Assembly (NCBI GenBank): GCA_000432255.1
Contig: HF989910.1
Location: forward strand, 7,874-18,260
Direction: 5' to 3'
DNA length: 10,387 nucleotides
Origin: Acholeplasma sp. CAG:878
GTDB lineage: Bacteria > Bacillota_I > Bacilli_A > RF39 > UBA660
Made by a program: the position numbers and the translations under genes. Of this stretch, positions 1-5,241 are shown one piece after another (the first letter of the stretch is position 1; each line of letters opens with the position of its first letter). Below the pieces are notes generated by a model. That model had not been told where the DNA came from, did not search any database, and saw only the letters and a list, made by a program, of their open reading frames with translations.

Positions 1-1430
1 GTTGCTCTTCCGATATTATTTAATTTTAAATAATTGATTGCTTCTTTAGCGCATATTTCATTATCAACAATTATATTAGTTCCGCTGCTAGCTAAAGCTG
101 TTGAAATTGCAACTGAATACTTTTCACTAACCTCAATAATATTGTTTACAATATTGTGAATTCCTCTTAATTTAGGATTTTCTAAAACTTTTTTTACTGC
201 ATATGGAACACTACTATTGTTTTCGATACTTTCTTTCAATGAATCAATTTTAATTTTTAAAATATTTTGACTTCTTAAGCTACGAGTTAAATTTTCTTCA
301 ACTTTCAATTTATTTTGTTTAATCAAATTAATCGAATTATTTAAATCATTAATTTTATTTTGAAAAGAATTTAAATCATTTAAGATATTTTCTTTATTTA
401 ACTTAATCGATGATATTTCATTTTCTAATTTCAATTGTTTTTCTTTTAAAGATACAATATTATCATGTAATTTCATATCACTTACTTCATATTTTTGTCG
501 TTCTAAAACAATATTTTTATGAGAATTAAGTTGCTCTGTTAAAGTAGTTAATTTGATTAATTCATCTTGTTTAGCCTTTATTTTTTCGTCTAATTTATCT
601 CTTTTTAGTTTATATTCACTAATTTTTGCTTCACTTGTACTATTATTTGTACTTAATTTAGAAATTTCTAAATTTAATTCGTCAATCTTTGCTTTATTTT
701 CCTGATATGTGTAGTTAGTATCAGTAATATCATCAGTTATTAAAGCAACCTCAATTTTTTCTAATTCATCATTCAATTTTTTAAATTCCAAAGCTTTTTC
801 TTTTTGTTCTCTTAAAGGTTCAACTTGTCCTTCTAATTCTTTAATTATATCATTAATTCTACTTAAATTATTGTTTGTTTTATCTAGTTTTCTTAAAGCT
901 TCTTCTTTTCTTTTTTTATACTTTAAAACACCTGATGCTTCTTCAAAAATTATTCTTCTATCTTCTGGTTTATTAGATAGTATTTCCTCAATTTTTCCTT
1001 GAGAGATAATATTAAAACTTTCCTTCCCAACTCCACTATCAATTAACACATCAGTTATATCTTTAAGTCTTACTTTTTCATTGTTTAAGTAATATTCATT
1101 TGTTCCGTCTTTATAAACTCTTCTTTTAATTGAAACTTCACTAAAAGGAAGTGGTAGATAATTATCGTGATTATCTAAAACTAAAGTAACACTTGCAACA
1201 TTAGCAGCATTTCTCGATTTAGAACCAGAAAATATAACATCAGTCATTGCTCCATCACCACGAAGTGACTTTACTGATTGTTCACCTAATACCCATCTAA
1301 TAGCATCTACTACATTACTCTTACCACTACCATTAGGACCGACTATTCCAGTTATTTTATTGTCTAATTCAATTAAAGTTTGATCAGCAAATGATTTAAA
1401 TCCATGAGCCCTAATTTCTTTTAAATACAT
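1..1430 (-). CDS. smc: Chromosome segregation protein SMC, N-terminal part (3' end outside window)
   Basis: SMC is the ATPase of bacterial condensin, working with ScpA and ScpB to compact and separate chromosomes. The 476 visible residues start MYLKEIRAHGFKSFA. They contain Walker A GPNGSGKS at residues 31-38, the Q-loop glutamine near residue 144 (ISQGKIEEIL), and the conserved FEEASGVLKYKKRK stretch leading into a long Glu/Lys/Leu/Asn-rich coiled coil. The last 60 or so residues (PYAVKKVL, LRGIHNIVNNII, LASSGTNIIVD, INYLKLNNIGRAT) look like the first half of the hinge domain. The second coil and the C-terminal ATPase half lie beyond position 1. The ATG at 1430 is preceded by GAGGAG (1439-1444), which is also the last two Glu codons of the upstream pilin gene, so translation is probably coupled. 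The gene is the last visible member of the tcdA operon. The family assignment is certain. Confidence 0.97.
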   Translation of the reverse strand, partial: MYLKEIRAHGFKSFADQTLIELDNKITGIVGPNGSGKSNVVDAIRWVLGEQSVKSLRGDGAMTDVIFSGSKSRNAANVASVTLVLDNHDNYLPLPFSEVSIKRRVYKDGTNEYYLNNEKVRLKDITDVLIDSGVGKESFNIISQGKIEEILSNKPEDRRIIFEEASGVLKYKKRKEEALRKLDKTNNNLSRINDIIKELEGQVEPLREQKEKALEFKKLNDELEKIEVALITDDITDTNYTYQENKAKIDELNLEISKLSTNNSTSEAKISEYKLKRDKLDEKIKAKQDELIKLTTLTEQLNSHKNIVLERQKYEVSDMKLHDNIVSLKEKQLKLENEISSIKLNKENILNDLNSFQNKINDLNNSINLIKQNKLKVEENLTRSLRSQNILKIKIDSLKESIENNSSVPYAVKKVLENPKLRGIHNIVNNIIEVSEKYSVAISTALASSGTNIIVDNEICAKEAINYLKLNNIGRA

Positions 1431-1435
1431 AGTAT

Positions 1436-1804
1436 CTACTCCTCAATAGTTTTTATGTCGATAGTAAATTCAAGCACGCCTGAATTTCTTTTAATAGTTA
1501 CGGTCGATGTATTATCTATTTCACTACCAGTTTTAACATCTTTAATATCATAATCAAGAAATTTACCTTTCTTTAATTCTTCAAAAGTAACTACAATACT
1601 TTGACCTTCATTAATCTTAATATCAGTATTTTCACTTAAATAATTTTGAGTTGCTAATTCAATCATATCTAATTGACTTTGATAAGCCTTATCCTTACCT
1701 TCTTTAATTATTTTTTCAACCGTTGGTATAGCAATTAAAGCAACTGCAAATAAAAGCGTAACAACACCAATTAATTCAATCATTGTAAATCCATTTTTTT
1801 TCAT
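1436..1804 (-). CDS. Lone type IV prepilin-like protein
   Basis: A 122-aa protein with a textbook class III (prepilin) signal: basic MKKNG, then FTMIE, with cleavage expected between G5 and F6 and the conserved glutamate at mature position 5. A hydrophobic helix covers about residues 8-27. The rest is a small hydrophilic pseudopilin-like domain with a predicted beta-rich C-terminus (TSTVTIKRNSGVLEFTIDI). Such proteins are processed by a PilD/ComC-type peptidase and join type IV pilus, competence or type II secretion-like fibres. No other pilus gene (assembly ATPase, platform protein, peptidase) is in the window, so its partners must be elsewhere. The start has an AGGAGG site 7 nt upstream. 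It lies 11 nt after the preceding gene and 5 nt before smc, inside one operon. Prepilin class is very likely; the specific role is unknown. Confidence 0.9.
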   Translation of the reverse strand: MKKNGFTMIELIGVVTLLFAVALIAIPTVEKIIKEGKDKAYQSQLDMIELATQNYLSENTDIKINEGQSIVVTFEELKKGKFLDYDIKDVKTGSEIDNTSTVTIKRNSGVLEFTIDIKTIEE

Positions 1805-1815
1805 ATATTTTCCTC

Positions 1816-2319
1816 CTAATTCATAAGTATGTCGCCAATCACTTCAATAGCGTTATCTACTAAATCAACTACTGAATAAAGTTTTTCTTTAAAAAAATTG
1901 TTTTTAGCGTTACTACAATCAATTTCTAAAATATAAATATTTTTTTCTTTGAACACATTTATTTTGGTATCATATCTACTATATCTTCTTATTAATCTAT
2001 CTACATCACAATCTCCATAATAATAAATTTTAAAATCGTTTAAATAAATACTATTTTTTACAAAAGAATTTAAATACTTAGACATTACTTCATAATTACA
2101 TAAAATAAAATTAACACTTTTCTTTTTGAAATATTTTCTTATTTTTTTAATTTTAATTGTTTTACTAAACCCATAACCACGACCTTTAGTAACACTATTT
2201 AATAAATTGCATTCCGTTATTTTATTATTTTTATTTATTTGTTTTAAGATTTTTTCATCTAAACCTATACCTAAAACATTACCATTAAATTGTTTAATAA
2301 TTCTATTTAATTCTGACAT
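1816..2319 (-). CDS. Conserved-looking hypothetical protein, possible degenerate Rossmann-like fold
   Basis: I do not recognise this 167-aa protein. No signal peptide or membrane segment is visible. It is Lys/Asn/Ile-rich. The order of likely strands (NVLGIGL at about 14-20, then SVNFILCNYEV at about 69-79 and FKIYYYGD at about 96-103) is reminiscent of a class I methyltransferase or other Rossmann fold, but the SAM-binding glycine motif is incomplete (GIGL rather than GxGxG), so any enzymatic role is speculation. Its ATG overlaps the end of tcdA by 13 nt and has AGGTGAG at 2322-2328, pointing to translational coupling. The prepilin gene follows 11 nt later. The packing in an operon with well-placed ribosome binding sites supports it as a real gene. 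Confidence 0.75.
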   Translation of the reverse strand: MSELNRIIKQFNGNVLGIGLDEKILKQINKNNKITECNLLNSVTKGRGYGFSKTIKIKKIRKYFKKKSVNFILCNYEVMSKYLNSFVKNSIYLNDFKIYYYGDCDVDRLIRRYSRYDTKINVFKEKNIYILEIDCSNAKNNFFKEKLYSVVDLVDNAIEVIGDILMN

Positions 2320-2987
2320 AACTCACCTAATAAATCATTTACTATATAATTAGTTATTAATAATCCTGCTGTTCCTGTTACGTAAGCAAGAGAACCTATT
2401 TTGTTATTTTTAATTGGCTCTTCAAAACTACATACAACAGGTATTTTTAAGCTGATATTTTCTTTTCTTAAAATTTGTCTTAACTTTTTAGCTAAAGGAT
2501 CGTAAGTTGTTTTATCTAAAGTAGTCAATTTAATTTTAGTATTATCTAATCTATTACCCATTCCCATTGAAGATATTATTTTTATTTTATTATTTAGACA
2601 ATATTTAATCAATTCTTTTTTTGTATCTATTGTGTCACAAGCATCAATAACATAATCATATTTAATATTAAATAATTCTCCTATATTTTCTTTTGTTATA
2701 AATTTTTGAATTTTTAAAACTTTACAATTTGGATTTATGTCTTTAATTCTTTTTTCAAATACATCAACTTTAGGTAAGCCAATATTAGAATTTAAACTCA
2801 TTAATTGTCTATTTAAATTAGTAATATCAACTATATCACTATCGACAATTGTTATATTCGAAAAACCAGTTCTAACTAATGTTTCAAGAGCATAACTTCC
2901 TACTCCACCAATCCCAATAATTAGTATTTTTGCGTTTTTGATTAATTCGATTTTATCTTTTACTATTAAAATTGTTCTTTCCAACAT
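2307..2987 (-). CDS. tcdA: ThiF/E1-like tRNA threonylcarbamoyladenosine dehydratase
   Basis: TcdA (CsdL/YgdL) uses ATP to cyclise t6A37 of ANN-decoding tRNAs to ct6A. With the ATG at 2987 the protein has 226 residues and opens MLERTILIV, aligning with the usual xxRTxLLIG start of the family. The nucleotide-binding loop is GIGGVGS (about 25-31), the strand end DSDIVDITNLNRQ carries the acidic and Arg/Gln residues of E1-like enzymes (about 49-61), and DACDTIDTKKELI and ISSMGMGNRLD follow. The reading frame is open upstream to a GTG at 3170, and an ATG at 3008 would give MFNRVDYM. Those extra residues are not family-like: most are readthrough of a dead transposase, and the ATG at 3008 overlaps the -10 box. 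It is first in the operon with the hypothetical protein, pilin and smc. Family sure; exact start fairly sure. Confidence 0.9.
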   Translation of the reverse strand: MLERTILIVKDKIELIKNAKILIIGIGGVGSYALETLVRTGFSNITIVDSDIVDITNLNRQLMSLNSNIGLPKVDVFEKRIKDINPNCKVLKIQKFITKENIGELFNIKYDYVIDACDTIDTKKELIKYCLNNKIKIISSMGMGNRLDNTKIKLTTLDKTTYDPLAKKLRQILRKENISLKIPVVCSFEEPIKNNKIGSLAYVTGTAGLLITNYIVNDLLGELCQN

Positions 2988-3006
2988 ATAATCAACTCTA
3001 TTAAAC

Positions 3007-3036
3007 ATTATATCAATTTTATCTTTTAATGTAAAG
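3007..3036 (-). promoter_or_regulatory. Sigma-A promoter of tcdA operon
   Basis: On the minus strand TTTACA (3030-3035) and TATAAT (3007-3012) are separated by 17 nt, with TG one base before the -10 (extended -10). Transcription should start near position 3000, leaving a leader of about 13 nt before the ATG at 2987. The -10 overlaps the alternative ATG at 3008, which argues against that start. The box is part of a 32-bp repeat shared with the acyltransferase promoter. Confidence 0.75.
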
Positions 3037-3038
3037 AA
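3007..3038 (-). repeat. 32-bp direct repeat, copy 1 (promoter of tcdA)
   Basis: This stretch matches 4566-4597 at 31 of 32 positions (T at 3025 versus C at 4584), in the same orientation. The match covers the spacer between promoter elements as well as the -10 and -35, so it is a duplicated segment and not just two similar promoters. The two copies bracket the IS remnant and the acyltransferase gene. Confidence 0.9.
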
Positions 3039-3112
3039 TAAGATAAAATTTGATATATGAAAAAATGATTTCAATTCTAAATTGAACCTCAAATGTATGA
3101 CAGTATATAAAT

Positions 3113-3412
3113 AGTTTCTAATTAGATAATGGAGCCTGTAAATTAAATGTGACAGTCCTTTTATTTTCACTTTAATTCTATTATAAATATAATAATAAAT
3201 ATAGTTATCGATTGCTTTTTTAAAATCAACTAATATATAAAAGTTAAAATTAAAACTGATAAAAAAGTCAAAATTAAAAGTTGATAGTTTTAATCATCTT
3301 TATCTGTTTTAGAAAAAGAATAATAATATACGTATTTTGCTAAACCTGTTATTAGACAATTTTTTCATTTTCTATATATTTCTATTTTATCTTCAAAACA
3401 TAATTTACTCAT
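3113..3412 (-). pseudogene. IS3-family transposase remnant (N- and C-terminal ends only)
   Basis: From the ATG at 3412 the frame reads MSKLCFEDKIEIYRK, then a TGA (3365-3367), then KNCLITGLAK. This is the start of an IS150-type OrfA helix-turn-helix protein, where FEDKIEIYxxRKNG is usual. A second stop (TAA) lies at 3293-3295. From about 3242 another frame reads VDFKKAIDNYIYYYI, then NRIKVKIKGLSHLIYRL. This matches the well-known C-terminal end of IS3 transposases (YxxYYNNxRIxxKLKGLSPVxYR). The central DDE domain, several hundred residues in intact elements, is missing. The short A/T-rich joint (about 3239-3290) contains an imperfect tandem duplication of about 24 bp. The C-terminal remnant runs in frame into tcdA and creates a false N-terminal extension of that gene. 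Confidence 0.8.
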
Positions 3413-3451
3413 AATAAAACCTCGCTTCTTTTTTGTCAAAGAAACGAGGTT
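3410..3451 (-). terminator. Rho-independent terminator after acyltransferase gene, formed by IS end
   Basis: A 14-bp stem (arms 3418-3431 and 3438-3451, one G-U pair on the minus-strand RNA) with a 6-nt loop is followed on the minus strand by TTTTATTAT. It lies 17 nt after the acyltransferase stop and would separate that gene from the tcdA operon. One arm is the terminal inverted repeat of the IS remnant, so the terminator originally shielded the transposase from outside transcription. Confidence 0.8.
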
Positions 3452-3467
3452 CATATCAAATTCAAAA

Positions 3468-4547
3468 TCATTTTTTTAATTTGCTTTGTATTTTTTTTAT
3501 TATTAATCCAATTAATTTAAATATTAATTGTCTTAATTTTTCAATTGAAATACAAACAATAAATAATAATGCACATTTTAACAACATAATTATTAAATAA
3601 TTTGAAGATGTTGTATATTTTTGTATTTGTAATAATTCAACATAAATCTTTTTAAAAATCAAAGGATTGCAATGAATTATATAAACTCCAAATGTTAATG
3701 GTGAAATAAATAAAATAATTTTTTTAATAAACTTATTTTTAATATCAATTTGTAAAAATAAAAGAAATAGACAAATTGAATTTATAAATATATTTATTGA
3801 ATTATAATCACTTAACAAAGTTGCTTTAAATTTAATAGAATGAATTAGTATATTATTATCATTTAAATATTTTATACTCAAGAAACTAATGTAAACTAAA
3901 ATTGAAGAACAAATATAACTTAAAAGCAAGAATTTTTTTGGTATTTTATTTTCTAATTTATATTTTCTGATATAACCAGCACAAATAAATAAAGTTGTTA
4001 ACCAAATAATTCCATATCCTCTAGTTTTATCAATTATATTGGAATTTATATTTGAATTTCCTAAAAAGTTGCTAAGAAAGGAAAAAAACAGTAAAATTAT
4101 AATTAAACTTTTCAATTCTTTTCGTTCTGAATTATCAATGACTTTTTTTAAAAAAGGCGTTAATAAATACAACAGTGTATAACTTAAAACGAACCAATAT
4201 TCACCTAATGTTACAGGAAAAATAAATTTTAATAAATTATTATACTTTATAACATCTTCAGTTAAAAGCAAATTTACTATTAAAATTGTGATGCTATAAA
4301 ACCAAACAGGTGAAAGTGTTTTTATTAGTTTTTTAATTGAAGTTTCTCCTTTAGATAAAAAATATCCACTTATTAAAACATAACAATTAACAGCACATAC
4401 ACATAATATATCAACAAAATTAGCAATTTTATAATTAATATCAGTTAAACTTGATACATTTTGATGCAGCTTGTAGTGAAGTATTAATACCATATACATA
4501 GATAAAATTCTAAGTATTTCTATTCCTACTTTTCTTTCTTTTTTCAT
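3468..4547 (-). CDS. Membrane O-acyltransferase (acyltransferase family 3)
   Basis: A 359-aa polytopic membrane protein with about ten hydrophobic segments. It opens KVGIEILRILSMYMVLILHY, the characteristic first helix of acyltransferase family 3 (OafA/WcfD-like), including the conserved histidine at its end. LISGYFLS in helix 2 and the LTPFLKK and GVYIIHCNPL segments also fit. Members move acyl groups, usually acetyl, onto extracytoplasmic sugars, so O-acetylation of the teichoic-acid-like or capsular polymer encoded nearby is a reasonable inference; the substrate cannot be read from sequence. The ATG at 4547 has GGTGG at 4555-4559. The gene is monocistronic: own promoter at 4566-4594 and a terminator at 3410-3451. 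It sits with an IS remnant between two promoter repeats, suggesting it is an inserted cargo gene. Confidence 0.9.
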   Translation of the reverse strand: MKKERKVGIEILRILSMYMVLILHYKLHQNVSSLTDINYKIANFVDILCVCAVNCYVLISGYFLSKGETSIKKLIKTLSPVWFYSITILIVNLLLTEDVIKYNNLLKFIFPVTLGEYWFVLSYTLLYLLTPFLKKVIDNSERKELKSLIIILLFFSFLSNFLGNSNINSNIIDKTRGYGIIWLTTLFICAGYIRKYKLENKIPKKFLLLSYICSSILVYISFLSIKYLNDNNILIHSIKFKATLLSDYNSINIFINSICLFLLFLQIDIKNKFIKKIILFISPLTFGVYIIHCNPLIFKKIYVELLQIQKYTTSSNYLIIMLLKCALLFIVCISIEKLRQLIFKLIGLIIKKIQSKLKK

Positions 4548-4565
4548 TCTAAAACCACCATATAA

Positions 4566-4594
4566 ATTATATCAATTTTATCTCTTAATGTAAA
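4566..4594 (-). promoter_or_regulatory. Sigma-A promoter of acyltransferase gene
   Basis: TTTACA (4589-4594) and TATAAT (4566-4571) are spaced by 17 nt, with an extended -10 TG. The start point should fall near 4559, almost at the ribosome binding site. The -35 box partly overlaps the T-tract of the preceding RNA terminator. Confidence 0.75.
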
Positions 4595-4597
4595 GAA
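4566..4597 (-). repeat. 32-bp direct repeat, copy 2 (promoter of acyltransferase)
   Basis: Matches 3007-3038 at 31 of 32 positions in the same orientation. The distance between copies is 1559 bp, and that unit contains exactly the IS remnant and the acyltransferase gene. Confidence 0.9.
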
Positions 4598-4619
4598 AAA
4601 CTACACATTAAGTGTAGTT
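4591..4619 (-). terminator. Rho-independent terminator of the large RNA
   Basis: Minus strand: perfect 8-bp stem AACTACAC/GTGTAGTT (4612-4619 with 4599-4606), loop TTAAT, followed by TTTTTCTTT. This marks the 3' end of the RNA gene near 4594 and separates it from the acyltransferase promoter. Confidence 0.85.
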
Positions 4620-5200
4620 AGAGGCTATTTATATAGTTAACTTTACGTCTTTAGGTCAAGTTGGATTTCCCTAGTCTTTACTTTCCGTTACCAGAATAGC
4701 GGTTCCCCTTTAAAAAAACTAATATAGTGTTTCCAGCTATATGACTTGATTGCCACTTAGTACGCACTGCAATCCCATATAAATCACTCTAGGAGCTTTC
4801 CTCACCAATCGTTTATTATTAATTCTTTTTTGCAAGTATTGTTTCAAATTGCAATTTATATATGTGCTTAGCTATTTCACGTATATAATGTTCAATTATT
4901 CCCAATACTCACTCAAGACAAGCTACACTACTCGTAACTTTCATCACATAGTAGGTTTAATCCTAAGTCGTCATTTATCCATCAACATAAAGTGTATAGG
5001 TAAATAACAAGTATAGGTCTCCCGAATAGTGGGTCAGTTGCGCATGCCATTGCGGTTGCCCAGTAATTCTTTCTCCCAGCACTCACCCCAAACTGGGCGT
5101 AAGAAGCAAGCACCAGAAGCTTCACAGATATGCTCTTTAATGGTGGTTTAATCCCATCTTCATAATAAACATAATTGACTAGAATAATGTGCCTTCAATG
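4594..5200 (-). ncRNA. Large structured non-coding RNA, about 600 nt, class unresolved
   Basis: No credible protein gene exists here on either strand, yet the stretch is flanked by a consensus promoter (5206-5234) and an intrinsic terminator (4591-4619), both on the minus strand. GC is clearly above the surroundings (34 of 60 bases in 5041-5100). Hairpins found by eye in the minus-strand RNA, by plus coordinates: 5119-5123/5103-5107 (GAAGC/GCUUC); 5093-5098/5058-5063 (GCCCAG/CUGGGC); 4999-5008/4970-4980 (10 bp, one bulge); 4962-4965/4952-4955 (UAGG/CCUA); 4943-4947/4934-4938 with a GAAA tetraloop, extended by 4950-4954/4928-4932; 4878-4887/4857-4866 (9 of 10 bp); 4849-4854/4830-4835; and 4776-4780/4739-4743 enclosing 4769-4774/4748-4753 (GAUUGC/GCAAUC). 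Some are mutually exclusive. Size and complexity recall the ROOL, OLE and GOLLD RNAs; ROOL is the best guess on size and host group, but I cannot verify any class. RNase P, tmRNA, SRP and 6S RNA do not fit. Confidence 0.75.
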
Positions 5201-5205
5201 CAAAT

Positions 5206-5234
5206 ATATTATCATATTATTGAATAAATGTCAA
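5206..5234 (-). promoter_or_regulatory. Consensus sigma-A promoter of the large RNA
   Basis: Minus strand TTGACA (5229-5234), 17-nt spacer, TAATAT (5206-5211), with TG one base before the -10. This is the strongest promoter in the window. A second TTGACA lies exactly 11 bp upstream (5240-5245), overlapping the stop codon of the phosphoglycerol transferase gene. Start expected near 5199-5201. Confidence 0.85.
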
Positions 5235-5241
5235 ATTTATG

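Larger units (their letters stand above)
3083..3453 (-). mobile_element. Decayed IS3-family (IS150-like) insertion sequence, 371 bp
   Basis: Both ends carry the same inverted sequence: TGAACCTC at 3083-3090, and GAGGTTCA at 3446-3453, each followed inward by seven variable bases and then TGACA. The ends begin TG and finish CA, as is usual for IS3. Inside are both ends of an IS3 transposase in the order expected for a minus-strand element, with the middle (catalytic DDE) part deleted. No convincing target-site duplication is visible next to the ends (AAT before 3083, TAT after 3453). It cannot transpose on its own; in size and structure it is now MITE-like. Confidence 0.8.

Noticed and set aside
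3008..3170. Upstream starts of tcdA at 3170 (GTG) and 3008 (ATG)
   Set aside because: The first begins in an IS remnant and the second overlaps the -10 box; neither adds family-like residues.
3365..3367. TGA inside the transposase start, which could suggest TGA coding for tryptophan
   Set aside because: The position normally holds Arg in this transposase family (AGA to TGA), the gene has further stops and lacks its middle, tagO ends with TGA, and real genes here use TGG for Trp.
4780..4810. GAGGAAAGCUCC in the RNA resembling the GAGGAAAGUCC core of RNase P RNA
   Set aside because: It lies about 400 nt from the 5' end instead of near it, the match breaks after AAAG, and the partner ACAGAA region and conserved CR-V sequences are absent.
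4594..5200. tmRNA, tRNA, SRP RNA, 6S RNA or group II intron
   Set aside because: No tRNA-like acceptor end or T-loop, no tag reading frame, too long for SRP or 6S RNA, no single long rod, and no domain V hairpin of a group II intron.
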